64,000 nt of DNA from Gammaproteobacteria bacterium (GTDB taxonomy: Bacteria; Pseudomonadota; Gammaproteobacteria; Xanthomonadales; SZUA-36). The notes beneath the pieces are model-generated. The model ran no database searches. It was given only the letters and a program-made list of their open reading frames with translations, and was not told the DNA's origin. Of this stretch, positions 40,486-51,170 are shown piece by piece; within the stretch, counting starts at the first letter, position 1; the number at the start of each line of letters is the position of its first letter. The translations under genes and the position numbers were made by a program. The stretch lies in NCBI GenBank assembly GCA_021772935.1, contig JAJFLA010000032.1, positions 1-64,000 of the forward strand, in the 5' to 3' direction.

Positions 40486-41766
40486 ATGACCGAAAACAAA
40501 TCAACCAACCCGCTGACCGATGTTACATTTTCGAGCCTTGACCTGCATCCGAAAATCCATACCGGTCTTGAAGGGGCACAATTCACTCATTGCACACCCA
40601 TCCAGGCATTGACATTGCCGCCTGCGCTGAAAGGGAACGACGTTGCTGGACAAGCACAAACCGGAACCGGAAAAACGGCTGCATTTTTGTTGGTTATATT
40701 CAATCAGCTGTTGAAACAGGTGTCTGACGGAGATGGTCATAGCCCACGTTCATTGATCGTTGCTCCTACACGTGAGCTGGCAATTCAAATCCATCGCGAT
40801 GCCCTGTTACTGGGGGCAGCTACCGGGCTCAAGACCGGTCTGGCCTATGGTGGTGTTGATTATGAAAAACAACGTAAGACGATTCAGGATGGAGTCGATA
40901 TCCTGGTTGGCACGCCCGGCAGATTGATCGATTATTTAAAACAAAAAGTATATAGCCTGAGGTTTATCGAAGTTGTGGTTCTGGATGAAGCGGACCGCAT
41001 GTTTGACCTTGGTTTTATCGATGATATTCGTTTCCTTTTGCGTAGGATGCCAGAACCAGCAGTGCGTCAGTCCCTGTTGTTTTCTGCAACCTTGTCACAC
41101 CGGGTTATGGAGCTTGCGTATGAACACATGAATAGCCCGGAGAGCTTGAAAGTTGAGGCTGAAAGTGTCACAGCTGACCATGTTGTACAAAAAGTCTTTT
41201 ACCCCGCCAACAACGAAAAACTACCGCTGCTGATTGGCTTAATGAGAAATTTTGGTGAGTACCACAGCATGGTGTTTACCAATACACGGGCGGCAGCGGA
41301 CCGAGTGGGACGCACTTTGAATGCTAACGGAATTGCCGCTGCAGTCATTTCCGGGCGTGTCCGTCAGGAGCAAAGGCAAAAGCTGTTGAAGCGCTTCCAT
41401 GATGGTGATATCCCAGTATTGGTAGCTACCGATGTTGCGGCAAGAGGCTTGCATATCCCGGATGTGACCCATGTGTTTAATTTCGATCTGCCGCAGGATG
41501 CGCCCGATTATGTGCATCGGATTGGACGGACGGCTCGCCTGGGTGCGAAAGGTGACGCCATCAGCTTTGCCTGTGAAGATTATGCTTTTCATTTGCCGGA
41601 AATTGAGGAATATATTGGTTATTCAATAGAGACCGAATCAGCGGGTGCCGAATTGATGCCGGAGATTATCACCCCACCTCCACCGAAGCGGGATAAGCAG
41701 CACAGACACACTGGTAAGCGGAACGTCTCAAGACGGAATAATGCAAGAAATGGCGGCAGGCGTTAA
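40486..41766 (+). CDS. rhlB: DEAD-box RNA helicase RhlB
   Basis: 426 residues from ATG 40486; an ATG ten codons upstream is less like the family. RhlB unwinds RNA, and in E. coli works in the degradosome. Motifs in order: Q motif ([12 protein letters not shown]), [32 protein letters not shown] and HRIGRTAR. The match to E. coli RhlB runs through the core, and the C-terminal tail is basic. Divergent from trxA. Confidence 0.92.
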   Translation: MTENKSTNPLTDVTFSSLDLHPKIHTGLEGAQFTHCTPIQALTLPPALKGNDVAGQAQTGTGKTAAFLLVIFNQLLKQVSDGDGHSPRSLIVAPTRELAIQIHRDALLLGAATGLKTGLAYGGVDYEKQRKTIQDGVDILVGTPGRLIDYLKQKVYSLRFIEVVVLDEADRMFDLGFIDDIRFLLRRMPEPAVRQSLLFSATLSHRVMELAYEHMNSPESLKVEAESVTADHVVQKVFYPANNEKLPLLIGLMRNFGEYHSMVFTNTRAAADRVGRTLNANGIAAAVISGRVRQEQRQKLLKRFHDGDIPVLVATDVAARGLHIPDVTHVFNFDLPQDAPDYVHRIGRTARLGAKGDAISFACEDYAFHLPEIEEYIGYSIETESAGAELMPEIITPPPPKRDKQHRHTGKRNVSRRNNARNGGRR

Positions 41767-41850
41767 ACATCCAGGTGACAATCGGTTTTATATAGATTTC
41801 TACGGAACCCCCATCGAGTTGTGGAGACATGACCAGCGTTGAGTTCAGCA

Positions 41851-42528
41851 ATGATTAAATTTGAAAGGGTTAGCAAGCTCTATCCTGGTGGCTGTCGAGC
41901 GCTCACTGATGTTAGTTTTACAATTGAGCGTGGCAGCATGGTCTTCCTGACCGGTCACTCGGGTGCTGGGAAAAGCACATTGCTACGTCTGGTCATGATG
42001 TTGGAGCGGGCGAGTCGCGGGCAGGTGGTTGTTAACGACCGCAATCTGAGTAAGTCCCCAGACCGGCTGGCGCCACTTGTGCGACAAAGCACTGGCATGA
42101 TCTTTCAGGACCATAAACTACTCAATGACAAGACCGTGGCAGATAATGTAGCACTGCCATTAATGATTGCGGGATTAAAATATTCCGATATCCGTAAACG
42201 GGTGCGCGCGGCACTGGATAAGGTGGGCTTGCTGGACAAGGAAAAAGCTTGGCCATTGACACTCTCCGGTGGTGAACAGCAACGTGTCGGTATCGCCCGG
42301 GCGATCGTTTCCATGCCGCCTTTATTACTGGCTGATGAACCAACTGGCAACCTGGATCCGAACTTATCCCGAGAACTGTTCACACTGTTTGAGCAAGTCA
42401 GCGAACGTGGCGTTACCGTTTTGATCGCAAGCCACGATCTTAACCTGGTTCGCCTGATGCGTAAAAGAGTCCTGGTGCTGTCGGCTGGTCGGCTGGCTGA
42501 TGACATTCCAGCGAGTGATGGCTTGTGA
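41851..42528 (+). CDS. ftsE: Cell division ATP-binding protein FtsE
   Basis: 225 residues from ATG 41851. FtsE is the ABC ATPase that with FtsX controls peptidoglycan hydrolases during division. Motifs: GHSGAGKST (Walker A), QDHKLL, LSGGEQQRVGIARAI (signature) and LLADEPTGNLD (Walker B). Overlaps ftsX by 4 bases (GTGA). EnvC, the likely activated partner, is also in this window (60715-61869). Confidence 0.96.
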   Translation: MIKFERVSKLYPGGCRALTDVSFTIERGSMVFLTGHSGAGKSTLLRLVMMLERASRGQVVVNDRNLSKSPDRLAPLVRQSTGMIFQDHKLLNDKTVADNVALPLMIAGLKYSDIRKRVRAALDKVGLLDKEKAWPLTLSGGEQQRVGIARAIVSMPPLLLADEPTGNLDPNLSRELFTLFEQVSERGVTVLIASHDLNLVRLMRKRVLVLSAGRLADDIPASDGL

Positions 42529-43502
42529 GTCTTACTATGCGGCTTAGACAGATACGCCGCAAAAACCGCGCATGGTCACGTCGGCATAGTTATAGTTTCT
42601 TTTCCAGTCTGGGTGTTTTGTTTCAGCACAGGGTCGGTACCCTGATGACGGTTCTTGTACTTGGTATAGCCATGTTTTTGCCTCTGGGTTTATACATTAC
42701 CCTGGTTAATCTTGAAGGTATGGATTTACGCCAGGACGAGTGGAGCGCTGTCACAGTTTTTTTTAAAACTGGCACAACCGAAGCTGAAGTCAGGCGAGTC
42801 GCAGATGAGCTTGATCGGCGCTTGAACCCGCAAGCTGTGGTTATAATCAGTCCGGCAGAAGGTATGGTGGATTTTCGTGAAGCTTCGGGTTTTGGTGATT
42901 CGCTGGATATGCTGGAAGAAAACCCATTGCCCTGGGTGATGCAGATCAGCCCACGGCCAGGCTCGACTGAGCAGGTTGAGTATCGTGTTAATCAATTGAC
43001 TGGTTTTCTACAAGCTCTTGATAGTGTTAAAGTAACCCAGTTTGATTACAAGTGGCTGCAAAGACTGGGTCGTATGATGGAGCTAGGGAAGGCCGCGGTA
43101 ACTGTTCTTATTCTTCTTTTTGGTCTTGCCGTAGTGGTTGTTGTTGCCAATACGATTCGTTTAGACGTTGCATCCCGTGCCGAGGAGATTGAGATACTGG
43201 CCCTGGTTGGCGCTGGCAAAGCCTTTATTCGGCAGCCATTTCTTTATACCGGCTTATGGTATGGGTTGATGGGAGGAGTGCTCGCGGTAGCGCTATTGGG
43301 TTTGGCAATGTTGTACCTTGACCGACCGCTGGGATTGCTATTGGAGACTTATGGCACCGTCTTTAGTTTGCGTGGCCTGGATGGTTACAATTCGCTTTGG
43401 GTGTTCTTAAGCGGTGGTTTTTTAGGCTGGTTGGGCGCATTGATTTCTGTCCAGCGTTATTTGCGACTGTTAAAAGTGGGTGGGCGACTTGGGCGGCACT
43501 AA
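42525..43502 (+). CDS. ftsX: Cell division protein FtsX
   Basis: 325 residues, GTG start overlapping the ftsE stop. Inner-membrane partner of FtsE with four membrane helices: one near residues 35-60, a large periplasmic domain that recruits EnvC in E. coli, then three helices in the C-terminal half. Conserved segments are ATRLDVASRAEEIEILALVGA-like (NTIRLDVASRAEEIEILALV) and the final LGWLGALISVQRYL. An in-frame ATG at 42537 is an alternative start. Confidence 0.94.
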   Translation: MSLTMRLRQIRRKNRAWSRRHSYSFFSSLGVLFQHRVGTLMTVLVLGIAMFLPLGLYITLVNLEGMDLRQDEWSAVTVFFKTGTTEAEVRRVADELDRRLNPQAVVIISPAEGMVDFREASGFGDSLDMLEENPLPWVMQISPRPGSTEQVEYRVNQLTGFLQALDSVKVTQFDYKWLQRLGRMMELGKAAVTVLILLFGLAVVVVVANTIRLDVASRAEEIEILALVGAGKAFIRQPFLYTGLWYGLMGGVLAVALLGLAMLYLDRPLGLLLETYGTVFSLRGLDGYNSLWVFLSGGFLGWLGALISVQRYLRLLKVGGRLGRH

Positions 43503-43523
43503 CGCAGCATTAGAGAAATATAC

Positions 43524-43587
43524 GTGTTGCAGCTGGAACAATTCCTACAAACAATGGTCTGACTTAACAGCCTAAGTACTGCAACAC
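43524..43587. other. Inverted-repeat-bounded segment between ftsX and rpoH
   Basis: GTGTTGCAG (43524-43532) and CTGCAACAC (43579-43587) are exact 9-bp inverted repeats 46 bases apart. Inside lies GGAA-CAA-TTCC. The 207-base ftsX-rpoH gap holds nothing else but the rpoH promoter candidate. It may be a transcript structure, or a short mobile-element remnant; the flanks show no clean target duplication. Confidence 0.45.
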
Positions 43588-43655
43588 AATACAATTGACG
43601 GTTTATCCGAAGGGGCATGCCGGGTTTTGTTTTGTCTTTAGTTGCTGCTTATATG

Positions 43656-43684
43656 CTGAAAGACTAAATTGACAGTGTTATACT
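43656..43684 (+). promoter_or_regulatory. Candidate rpoH promoter
   Basis: CTGAAA (43656-43661), a 17-base spacer, then TATACT (43679-43684). This fits a sigma-70 promoter with a start near 43691, giving a leader of under 20 bases before the ATG. A TTGACA at 43669-43674 is present but has no -10 at a fitting distance. Tentative. Confidence 0.4.
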
Positions 43685-43709
43685 GGTTCGCTTGCCTATA
43701 GGAGTTTAC

Positions 43710-44576
43710 ATGAGTACAACAACACTTGTTCCCAGCCATTTAATGGTCCCTGCCGGTACCGGTAGTCTGGATGCGTATATCCAGGAAGTGAATAAAGTTC
43801 CAATGCTGACGCTGGAAGAAGAGAAGGATCTGGCGCGCCGGTATCTGGAAGAGGGTGATCTGGATGCTGCACGGCGTCTGGTTCTTGCGCACCTGCGTTT
43901 TGTTGTTCATGTGGCTAAGGGTTATGGGGGCTATGGTCTGCAATTGGGCGATCTAATACAGGAAGGCAATATTGGTCTGATGAAAGCCGTGAAGCGCTTT
44001 GATCCTACGCGTGAAGTTCGACTGGTATCTTTTGCAGTGCACTGGATACGCGCAGAAATGCATGAGTTTATATTGCGTAACTGGCGTATTGTTAAAGTAG
44101 CCACGACGAAAGCCCAACGCAAATTGTTTTTTAACCTGCGCAAATCCAAAAAACGGCTCGGTTGGCTCAATATGAAAGAGGTCAACACAGTTGCTGAGAA
44201 CCTGGGTGTCAAACCCGAAGTTGTGCTGGAGATGGAATCTCGTCTTTCAGGTCAGGATATAGGTTTTGATTTATCAGCCGGTTCTGACGATGATGATAAG
44301 CCCCATGTGTCACCTTCGGCATTTTTGGTCAGCAAGTCTGAAAGCCCAGAGTACGAGCTCGAAGTCTCTGACATGCAGGATCATCAAAATAATCTGCTAT
44401 ACCAGGGTTTGAGTGAACTGGATGAACGCAGCCAAGATATTATTCGCAGCCGTTGGCTGTCAGATAGCAAAGCTACTTTGCAAACACTGGCTGACCGTTA
44501 CGGCGTATCAGCAGAACGTATCCGGCAATTGGAAGTTAATGCCATGAACAAGATAAGGGCTAGTTTTAGCGCTTGA
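43710..44576 (+). CDS. rpoH: RNA polymerase heat-shock sigma factor RpoH (sigma-32)
   Basis: 288 residues from ATG 43710 behind AGGAG. Directs RNA polymerase to heat-shock promoters. The RpoH box [10 protein letters not shown] is present, region 2 has [19 protein letters not shown] and [22 protein letters not shown], and region 4.2 has [16 protein letters not shown]. The last codons and stop lie inside an 18-bp tandem duplication. Order ftsE-ftsX-rpoH is conserved in Gammaproteobacteria. Confidence 0.97.
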   Translation: MSTTTLVPSHLMVPAGTGSLDAYIQEVNKVPMLTLEEEKDLARRYLEEGDLDAARRLVLAHLRFVVHVAKGYGGYGLQLGDLIQEGNIGLMKAVKRFDPTREVRLVSFAVHWIRAEMHEFILRNWRIVKVATTKAQRKLFFNLRKSKKRLGWLNMKEVNTVAENLGVKPEVVLEMESRLSGQDIGFDLSAGSDDDDKPHVSPSAFLVSKSESPEYELEVSDMQDHQNNLLYQGLSELDERSQDIIRSRWLSDSKATLQTLADRYGVSAERIRQLEVNAMNKIRASFSA

Positions 44577-44595
44577 TCTAGTTTTAGCGCTTGAT
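44560..44595. repeat. 18-bp tandem duplication across the rpoH stop codon
   Basis: The unit CTAGTTTTAGCGCTTGAT occurs at 44560-44577 and again at 44578-44595, exact. The first copy holds the last four sense codons and the TGA of rpoH; the second repeats them downstream, so the same TGA recurs in frame 18 bases later. Probably a recent slippage event. Confidence 0.92.
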
Positions 44596-44605
44596 CTAAT
44601 CATCG

Positions 44606-44634
44606 AAAAAGCCTCCGTTACGGAGGCTTTTTTA
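44606..44634. terminator. Bidirectional terminator between rpoH and gcvP
   Basis: AAAAAGCCTCCG pairs with CGGAGGCTTTTTT around a TTA loop. T-runs on both strands allow it to end rpoH on the plus strand and gcvP on the minus strand, although the gcvP stop is about 70 bases away. Confidence 0.92.
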
Positions 44635-44702
44635 TATACGGTCGTTTTATAAGCTGTGGCAATTACACGGATTCAAGATTCCCGGTGTTCATCGTGCCTT
44701 TG

Positions 44703-47615
44703 CTACCATTCGTCCGGTAGCGGGCAGCCGCAAATAAGATTTCTGTCACCATAAACGTTATCAATACGGTTAACCGCCGGCCAGAACTTACTCTGCCATT
44801 GTTCCTTGGCGGGAAAAGCTGCCATTTCCCTGCTGTATGGGTGGTTCCAGTTGGCAACCAGATCACGTTGTGTGTGTGGCGCGTTGATCAGTGGATTATC
44901 CTGTTTATCCAGCTTGCCGCTTTCAACACTCAATATCTCAGCGTGGATGGCAAGCATGGCATCACAGAATCGATCTATCTCGTAAAGTGATTCACTTTCT
45001 GTCGGCTCAATCATCAATGTGCCGGGAACAGGAAAAGACATGGTTGGGGCATGAAAGCCATAATCTATCAAACGTTTGGCAACGTCCTCTTCAGAGATTC
45101 CACTTGATTGTTTGAATGGGCGTAAGTCGATGATGCACTCATGTGCTATCCGACCGTTTTTTCCGGTATAAAGAATGGGAAAAGCGGCTGACAATCTGTG
45201 AGCGATGTAATTCGCATTGAGGATGGCTACCTGGGTGGCCTTTTTCATGCCTTCTCGTCCCATCATTACAATGTAGGCCCAGGTGATGGGTAAAATGCCG
45301 GCACTGCCCCATGGCGCAGCAGCCACTGCGCCATTGGCGGAATGCGACCCCGGAATTTGGACCACTGCATGACCCGGCAGGAAAGGTGCAAGGTGAGCAC
45401 CGGTACAAATAGGACCGATACCCGGGCCACCGCCACCGTGTGGGATACAAAATGTCTTGTGCAGGTTCAGATGAGAAACATCGGCACCAAATTTACCCGG
45501 TGAAGCACAACCAACCAGCGCATTCAGATTGGCACCGTCCAGATAGACCTGCCCGCCATATTGATGGGTGATGTCACATATTTCTGTGATTCTTTGCTCA
45601 AATACACCATGCGTAGAAGGGTAGGTGATCATCAGGGCAGAAAGTGCCGTTGTATGTATTTTTGCCTTCTCGCGCAGGTCTTCAACATCCACGTTACCGT
45701 TGTCGTCACATTTCACAATAACGATTTTCATACCCGCCATGGCAGCACTGGCTGGATTTGTACCATGTGCAGAAGATGGGATCAGGCAAATATTTCGGTG
45801 TGCCTCATTTCTTGATTCATGCCAGGCCTTAATGGCAAGCAAACCGGCATATTCACCCTGCGAGCCAGCATTGGGCTGCAGTGATACGGCATCATAACCG
45901 GTGCAGGCAATCAGCATATCTTCAAGTTCGTGAAATAACTGGTGATAGCCCACAGCTTGTTCAGCGGGTGCAAAAGGATGCAGGTCAGAGAATTCAGGCC
46001 AGCTAATAGGTATCATCTCGGTGGTCGCATTCAGCTTCATGGTGCACGAACCAAGCGATATCATGGCATGGGTTAATGAAAGGTCCTTGTTTTCAAGTCG
46101 CTTTATATAACGAAGCATTTCGGTTTCTGATTGGTAGCGATTGAAAACCGGATGTTGCAAAAAGTTACTTTGTCGCTGCAAATGATCGGGTATGGCTGTA
46201 AAACTGGACTCAATCGACTGGTCTATGTGGATGATGTCTTCGTTGTCACTCGCATCAGTAAATGCCTTCCAGAGTTGACTGATATGGCCACGCGTAGTCT
46301 TTTCATTGATGCTGATACTCAGCCCACCATTTCCTTTGTAAAGGTTGATATCAGCATCCTGTGCCCTCGCATAAATAGGTTCAACCTGCCCATCTGGCAA
46401 ATGAAAGGTGACAGTATCAAACCATGCTTGATTAGCTGTCTCATACCCCAGTGAATTAAGACCGGCAACCAGCAGGTTTGTCAGTCTGTGAATACGTTGC
46501 GCGATGCGTTTCAGTCCATCGGCACCATGATAGACGGCGTACATACTTGCCATCACGGCCAATAAGGCCTGGGCTGTACAGATGTTGCTGGTCGCTTGGT
46601 CGCGGCGTATGTGCTGCTCCCTGGTCTGTAATGCCATTCTCATGGCAGCTTGGCCCTGGCGGTCTTTGGAAACGCCGATAATTCGGCCGGGTACTGAACG
46701 CTTAAAACTATCCCTTGTGGCAAAAAATGCTGCGTGAGGGCCTCCATAACCCATCGGTACGCCAAAGCGCTGGGCCGAGCCCACAACAACATCTGCATCC
46801 ATTTCACCGGGTGACTTCAATAAAACCAAACTCATCAGATCCGCTGCCACTGCAATTAACGTCCCATTTTCATGCGCTGATTTGATTTGGGCTGCAATAT
46901 CGTTAACTTCACCGTCAGAGGCGGTGTATTGCACAAGGGCACCAAAATAATCACCATTGCCAATTTCATTGACCGGGTTACCGACAACTATCTCAAAACC
47001 AAAATGACTGGCGCGTGTTCGCAATACATCCAGTGTTTGTGGCAGCGTGCTCTGGTCAACGAAAAACCTGATACTTTTGTTTTTGCGGTTGATCCGTTTA
47101 AGCATTGTCATGGCTTCTGCCACCGCTGTGGCTTCGTCCAATAAAGAGGCATTTCCCAATTCCATACCGGTCAGATCACAGGTCATTTGTTGAAAATTCA
47201 ACATGGCTTCCAAGCGACCCTGTGATATTTCGGCCTGATAGGGTGTATAGGCGGTGTACCAGCCAGGGTTTTCCAGAATGTTTCGCAAAATTACCGGTGG
47301 CGTGATCGTGTCGTGATAACCCATACCAATCATGCTGTGTTTTAAAACATTGAGATTAGCCATCTCACGCAGCCTGCTTAGGGTTGCGGCCTCACTTCTT
47401 GCCTTTGGAAGTGCCAAGGGGGTGTCTGATTGAATGGAAGGCGGCAGGGTGCTTTTGACCAGCGTATTGAGTGAGTCAAAGCCCAGAGTAGTCAGCATAT
47501 GGTTGATTTGTACGTCGTCCGGTCCGATATGCCTACGGACAAACTCGTCGTGGTTTTCCAGCTCGGTCAACGGTGACTGGTTAGTAAGCTCAGCTTGGTT
47601 GAATTCAATCGGCAT
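44703..47615 (-). CDS. gcvP: Glycine dehydrogenase (decarboxylating), P protein
   Basis: 970 residues, the full fused P protein. It decarboxylates glycine using pyridoxal phosphate and passes the aminomethyl group to lipoyl-H protein. The N-terminal half begins [17 protein letters not shown] and contains [17 protein letters not shown]. The C-terminal half has [16 protein letters not shown] and the PLP lysine in [17 protein letters not shown]. gcvT and gcvH are not adjacent, and the 69-base upstream gap is too short for a glycine riboswitch. Confidence 0.97.
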   Translation of the reverse strand: MPIEFNQAELTNQSPLTELENHDEFVRRHIGPDDVQINHMLTTLGFDSLNTLVKSTLPPSIQSDTPLALPKARSEAATLSRLREMANLNVLKHSMIGMGYHDTITPPVILRNILENPGWYTAYTPYQAEISQGRLEAMLNFQQMTCDLTGMELGNASLLDEATAVAEAMTMLKRINRKNKSIRFFVDQSTLPQTLDVLRTRASHFGFEIVVGNPVNEIGNGDYFGALVQYTASDGEVNDIAAQIKSAHENGTLIAVAADLMSLVLLKSPGEMDADVVVGSAQRFGVPMGYGGPHAAFFATRDSFKRSVPGRIIGVSKDRQGQAAMRMALQTREQHIRRDQATSNICTAQALLAVMASMYAVYHGADGLKRIAQRIHRLTNLLVAGLNSLGYETANQAWFDTVTFHLPDGQVEPIYARAQDADINLYKGNGGLSISINEKTTRGHISQLWKAFTDASDNEDIIHIDQSIESSFTAIPDHLQRQSNFLQHPVFNRYQSETEMLRYIKRLENKDLSLTHAMISLGSCTMKLNATTEMIPISWPEFSDLHPFAPAEQAVGYHQLFHELEDMLIACTGYDAVSLQPNAGSQGEYAGLLAIKAWHESRNEAHRNICLIPSSAHGTNPASAAMAGMKIVIVKCDDNGNVDVEDLREKAKIHTTALSALMITYPSTHGVFEQRITEICDITHQYGGQVYLDGANLNALVGCASPGKFGADVSHLNLHKTFCIPHGGGGPGIGPICTGAHLAPFLPGHAVVQIPGSHSANGAVAAAPWGSAGILPITWAYIVMMGREGMKKATQVAILNANYIAHRLSAAFPILYTGKNGRIAHECIIDLRPFKQSSGISEEDVAKRLIDYGFHAPTMSFPVPGTLMIEPTESESLYEIDRFCDAMLAIHAEILSVESGKLDKQDNPLINAPHTQRDLVANWNHPYSREMAAFPAKEQWQSKFWPAVNRIDNVYGDRNLICGCPLPDEW

Positions 47616-47684
47616 CTCAAGACCCGCAAGAAGTTGTAGTAAAGAAGCGCATCTTACGCTTAATCAAATTCTTTGAAAACTGAC

Positions 47685-48569
47685 TTAGCTTGTTAGTACC
47701 ATGACGTAGTGGTCGGCTAACAGAAAAATAAATAAAACCATCAGGTAGGTGATGGAAAATGCGAATGTGTGCATGGGTAACAGGATGTCTTTGCTAGTCA
47801 TCATTCGTAGGGCATACCACATAAAACCGGCATTAAGTACACTGACTCCAGCAAGGTAGACCATGCCGCTCATACCGGTTAGATACGGTAGCGTTGTGAC
47901 AATGACTAAAAGAATGGTGTAAAGCAGAATTTGCAATCGGGTAAAAGCTGCACCATGGGTTACTGGCAGCATGGGTATATCCACCAACGCGTATTCTTCT
48001 TTACGGTAGATTGCCAGTGACCAGAAGTGTGGGGGTGTCCAGATAAAAATAATTAAAAACAGCAACAAAGCTTGAGGATCAAGGCCGCCGGTGACAGCGG
48101 TCCAACCCAGAATCGGTGGGGCAGCGCCCGCAGCGCCGCCGATAACGATGTTCTGTGGGGTGGCGCGTTTTAACCATGCGGTATAAACGATTGCATAGCC
48201 GATCAAAGACAGAAACGTCAATATGGCCGTCAATGCATTAACCCACAGTAGCAGTATCGCCATGGCGAGTGTTCCCAGCACAAGGGCGAATGTCAGCACA
48301 TGCCCTTGTGTCAGGTGTCCGCTCGCCAGTGGACGGTGTCGGGTGCGCTTCATCTTCGCATCGATGCGCCAGTCCAGCAGGTGATTGATTGCCGCCGCAG
48401 AAGAAGCTGCCAGGCCTATCCCCAGCGTACCTGCCAGCATCGCGATGAGAGGTGGCCAACCGGGTACGGCCAGGAACATACCCACAACTGCCGTAAAAAC
48501 TATCAACACCACAACCCGGGGCTTGCACAACTCCAGGTATTGGTAAAATGTCTTAGACACGGTTTTCAA
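47685..48569 (-). CDS. ctaB: Protoheme IX farnesyltransferase (heme O synthase)
   Basis: 294 residues. This membrane UbiA-type prenyltransferase makes heme O from heme B for heme A. The motifs [20 protein letters not shown] (NDxxDxxxD-like) and [15 protein letters not shown] are typical, with about nine membrane helices. The TTG start at 48569 overlaps the ctaA stop as TTGA; GTG at 48560 is an alternative. Works with CtaA upstream. Confidence 0.94.
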   Translation of the reverse strand: MKTVSKTFYQYLELCKPRVVVLIVFTAVVGMFLAVPGWPPLIAMLAGTLGIGLAASSAAAINHLLDWRIDAKMKRTRHRPLASGHLTQGHVLTFALVLGTLAMAILLLWVNALTAILTFLSLIGYAIVYTAWLKRATPQNIVIGGAAGAAPPILGWTAVTGGLDPQALLLFLIIFIWTPPHFWSLAIYRKEEYALVDIPMLPVTHGAAFTRLQILLYTILLVIVTTLPYLTGMSGMVYLAGVSVLNAGFMWYALRMMTSKDILLPMHTFAFSITYLMVLFIFLLADHYVMVLTS

Positions 48570-49558
48570 TAGCCTCTGGTAGTGGTCTTGTAGAGTAAGC
48601 TCAATAATGTTGCCAGCAGTAACGCTGCCCCGGCATTGTGGGAGACAGCGATTGTTATCGGTAGATATAACGCGACATTAAGAATGCCAAGTGTGAATTG
48701 GGCCAGTACCAGGCCCATTAACAGCTGGCCACCCGTTCGTAAACGGTGGACCTTGAAAAGTCGCAAAGCCAGCATGATCATTACAAACAGCGTCACGATA
48801 GCGCCAATTCGGTGTGTCAGGTGAATGGCGACTCGTGAGGACTGATCCAGCAATCCACCTTCATAATCTACGCCAATTTCACGCCACAAAACAAAACCTT
48901 CCCTGAAATTGGTATCAGGCCACCATTGTCCGGTGCACATTGGCACGTCAGGACAAGCAAGTGCTGCGTAATTAGCACTGGTCCATCCACCCAATGCGAT
49001 TTGCGTGGCCAGTATTACCACGGCGGTAATGATGGGTCCGCGCATTCTACGAATTTTTATGTTTGGCTTATCCGCAACTTGCCAGCGGCTGGAAAACATC
49101 AACCACAATATAAGAGAAAAGCTTGTAAGCCCACCGAGCAAGTGCGCCATGACAATAATAGGCTTCAATTTTAGTGTTACTGTCCACATTCCGAGCAGTG
49201 CTTGGAAAACAATCAGTAAGACCAGTGCAGTGAGAAGTAATCGGAATTTATGGGCAGGTTTTGGGCCACGCCAGGATATCCAGCTCATCGTGAAAATAAG
49301 TAGCATGAGGCTGCCCGCCAGATAACGGTGCACCATTTCCCGCCAAGCCTTATTGGATTCGAAAGGGCGCTCAGGAAATGCCTGGTTAGCTGTTTCAATT
49401 TCCTGAACAGCTTCGGGCCAGGTTAGCTGACCATAACAGCCTGGCCAGTCGGGGCAACCAAGCCCTGCGTGCGACAGGCGAACCCATGCACCCAGCACAA
49501 TGACGCAGAAAGCGATAATCGCGGCAATCATCGCCAGTCTGTGGATAGTCTGGTTCAC
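48566..49558 (-). CDS. ctaA: Heme A synthase CtaA (COX15-type)
   Basis: 330 residues from GTG 49558, which overlaps the upstream stop as GTGA and has GGAGA at a good distance; a start at 49582 is less likely. It oxidises heme O to heme A in the inner membrane. About eight helices carry conserved heme-ligand histidines in [31 protein letters not shown] and [10 protein letters not shown]. Cysteines in [13 protein letters not shown] and [15 protein letters not shown] are also typical. Confidence 0.94.
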   Translation of the reverse strand: MNQTIHRLAMIAAIIAFCVIVLGAWVRLSHAGLGCPDWPGCYGQLTWPEAVQEIETANQAFPERPFESNKAWREMVHRYLAGSLMLLIFTMSWISWRGPKPAHKFRLLLTALVLLIVFQALLGMWTVTLKLKPIIVMAHLLGGLTSFSLILWLMFSSRWQVADKPNIKIRRMRGPIITAVVILATQIALGGWTSANYAALACPDVPMCTGQWWPDTNFREGFVLWREIGVDYEGGLLDQSSRVAIHLTHRIGAIVTLFVMIMLALRLFKVHRLRTGGQLLMGLVLAQFTLGILNVALYLPITIAVSHNAGAALLLATLLSLLYKTTTRGY

Positions 49559-50145
49559 TGTGTGTTCTCCTGGTCGGACCATTTCAGTAGTCGTTTTAAA
49601 TCTTTGTGCATATCGCTCGGATTGACACTGTCAGGGTAGGCAAGTATTACATTGAGCATCGGATCAAGTAAATAGGTACGAGTATCGTTTGAATCTACTT
49701 TATTGGTCGCCACCATTGTGTTGATGGTTGCCAGGGTTTCTGATGTTGTGTCAGCAGACTCTGCAATAAAATTATATTCTGGATATATCGATTCGATTCT
49801 GGTCTGAAGCCCTGGTTCTGTTGGTGTTTCACTGAGTAATACGATAGCAAGGTGTTCACCATGTCTTCCTACAGCACGGTGGATTTGTCGTAGGGCAGTG
49901 ACGTTTTCAATGCACTTCTGATCACATGGCTGATCAAGGACATGAAGAATTACCCATTTGCCATCGATGCCCTGAGTCATATTTAGAGTCAGGTGTACCG
50001 GTGGTTGTACAAGGTAACCATGGTTTTTTAAGCCGGCGGGCTGATATTGCCACCAGGATGACCGCATCATTATGACTAACAACACAGGGCCCAAAAAGAG
50101 GGCAAATATGCCAAGAAGTGTAAATTGTTGACGTGACAGACTCAT
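49555..50145 (-). CDS. Membrane-anchored Sco-like thioredoxin-fold protein
   Basis: 196 residues from ATG 50145 (ATGA overlap with SURF1). One N-terminal membrane helix (about residues 8-28) is followed by an exported domain with CDQKC (C74-C78), the spacing of the Sco1 CxxxC copper site. The third Sco ligand, a His five residues before the YLLDP segment, appears to be Asn153. It sits between SURF1 and ctaA, so an oxidase assembly role is likely; copper binding is uncertain. Confidence 0.75.
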   Translation of the reverse strand: MSLSRQQFTLLGIFALFLGPVLLVIMMRSSWWQYQPAGLKNHGYLVQPPVHLTLNMTQGIDGKWVILHVLDQPCDQKCIENVTALRQIHRAVGRHGEHLAIVLLSETPTEPGLQTRIESIYPEYNFIAESADTTSETLATINTMVATNKVDSNDTRTYLLDPMLNVILAYPDSVNPSDMHKDLKRLLKWSDQENTQ

Positions 50146-50900
50146 TTGCGGATTCCTGATGACCTTCCGAAGCCAATCACTATCCACATCACGATACTGA
50201 CTGTTGCCAGCGCGAACCACTGGAAAGCATAGGCTTTATGTCGCTTGGAGCTTAAAAATACGGGTTTCCAATCACGTCCGTCAAATCCGGACCATTCTGA
50301 GCTGGACAATTGTATGACCCAGTTTTCCAATCGAATTCCGAGTGACTGGGAAATGTCTACGTGATTCAAATAGGTGACCAACTGCGGCCACCGGTCTTCT
50401 TCGAGTTGGTCGGCAGATCCTAGAATTCGACCGGGCACAGGTAGTATGTTGAGTGTCCCTTTTAAGACAATCTCCTGTTGTGGAGTTGATATTTCAGGCA
50501 TGGTTTTCCGGTCGAGAGCCAAGGGTAACCAACCCCTGTTGATCAGTATCGCTGTACCACTGGTGGTATAAAAAGGTGTAAACACATAAACCCCCACACG
50601 ACCGTGCCAAATTTGGTTGTCGAGCAGGATATGCCGGCTTGTATCGTAATGGCCACTCACGTTAATGTGGGAAAACCTCTGCTTCAGTGTTATTGCGTTT
50701 TCAAGCGATAAGGTTGTGGCCTGCTGATGTTGTTGCTCGGTTATTTTTTTTTCCGTAGCACGCTTCTCTTGCCATGCGCCGAGGGCAGTAAAAAGAAATG
50801 CTAGCAGAAATAATGTGACCGTAGCCGATTTTGCTGGCTGGAAGGACTTGAATAGTTTGAAAGCTCTATTTATTCTGGGCTTTTCCACACTGGAATCCAT
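50142..50900 (-). CDS. SURF1 family cytochrome oxidase assembly protein
   Basis: 252 residues. SURF1 assists heme A insertion into CtaD. Two membrane helices at the ends flank a periplasmic domain: the first near residues 25-45, the last as FQWFALATVSIVMWIVIGFG. Conserved motifs are GHYDTSRHILLDNQ, GYHVFTPF-type GVYVFTPFYT, ILINRGWLP and AYAFQWF. Its start codon lies two bases from the start of the divergent DUF2909 gene. Confidence 0.9.
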   Translation of the reverse strand: MDSSVEKPRINRAFKLFKSFQPAKSATVTLFLLAFLFTALGAWQEKRATEKKITEQQHQQATTLSLENAITLKQRFSHINVSGHYDTSRHILLDNQIWHGRVGVYVFTPFYTTSGTAILINRGWLPLALDRKTMPEISTPQQEIVLKGTLNILPVPGRILGSADQLEEDRWPQLVTYLNHVDISQSLGIRLENWVIQLSSSEWSGFDGRDWKPVFLSSKRHKAYAFQWFALATVSIVMWIVIGFGRSSGIRK

Positions 50901-50902
50901 GC

Positions 50903-51130
50903 ATGTTAGTCAAAGCTGTCATCATTATATTTCTACTTGTAATTCTGTATTCGTTGGTGTCGTCATTTATATTCATGGTCAAGGATAAAGGAGAGGGTGA
51001 CCGAGCGCTACATCGACTGATGTGGCGAATAGGTCTTTCTATTTTCCTGCTCATACTGCTCTATGTCATGTTTCGGGTGGGCTGGATTGAACCTGCTGGC
51101 GGTCCTGTCATATACGGTATTGGAGATTAG
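50903..51130 (+). CDS. DUF2909 twin-transmembrane protein
   Basis: 75 residues with two hydrophobic helices (about 4-25 and 42-62) separated by the charged loop KDKGEGDRALHRLMWRI. It matches the DUF2909 family commonly found in oxidase loci. It is the only gene of this cluster on the plus strand, and begins two bases from the SURF1 start. Function unknown. Confidence 0.85.
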   Translation: MLVKAVIIIFLLVILYSLVSSFIFMVKDKGEGDRALHRLMWRIGLSIFLLILLYVMFRVGWIEPAGGPVIYGIGD

Positions 51131-51170
51131 GAAGCTATTTTATGGTCTTGGATTAGAGCGCAACAGAATT

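Noticed and set aside
43669-43684. TTGACA immediately upstream of TATACT before rpoH as one promoter
   Set aside because: The spacing is only 4 bases; the CTGAAA at 17 bases was used instead.
47616-47684. Possible glycine riboswitch before gcvP
   Set aside because: Only 69 bases separate ctaB and gcvP, too short for a standard glycine riboswitch, and no conserved core was seen.
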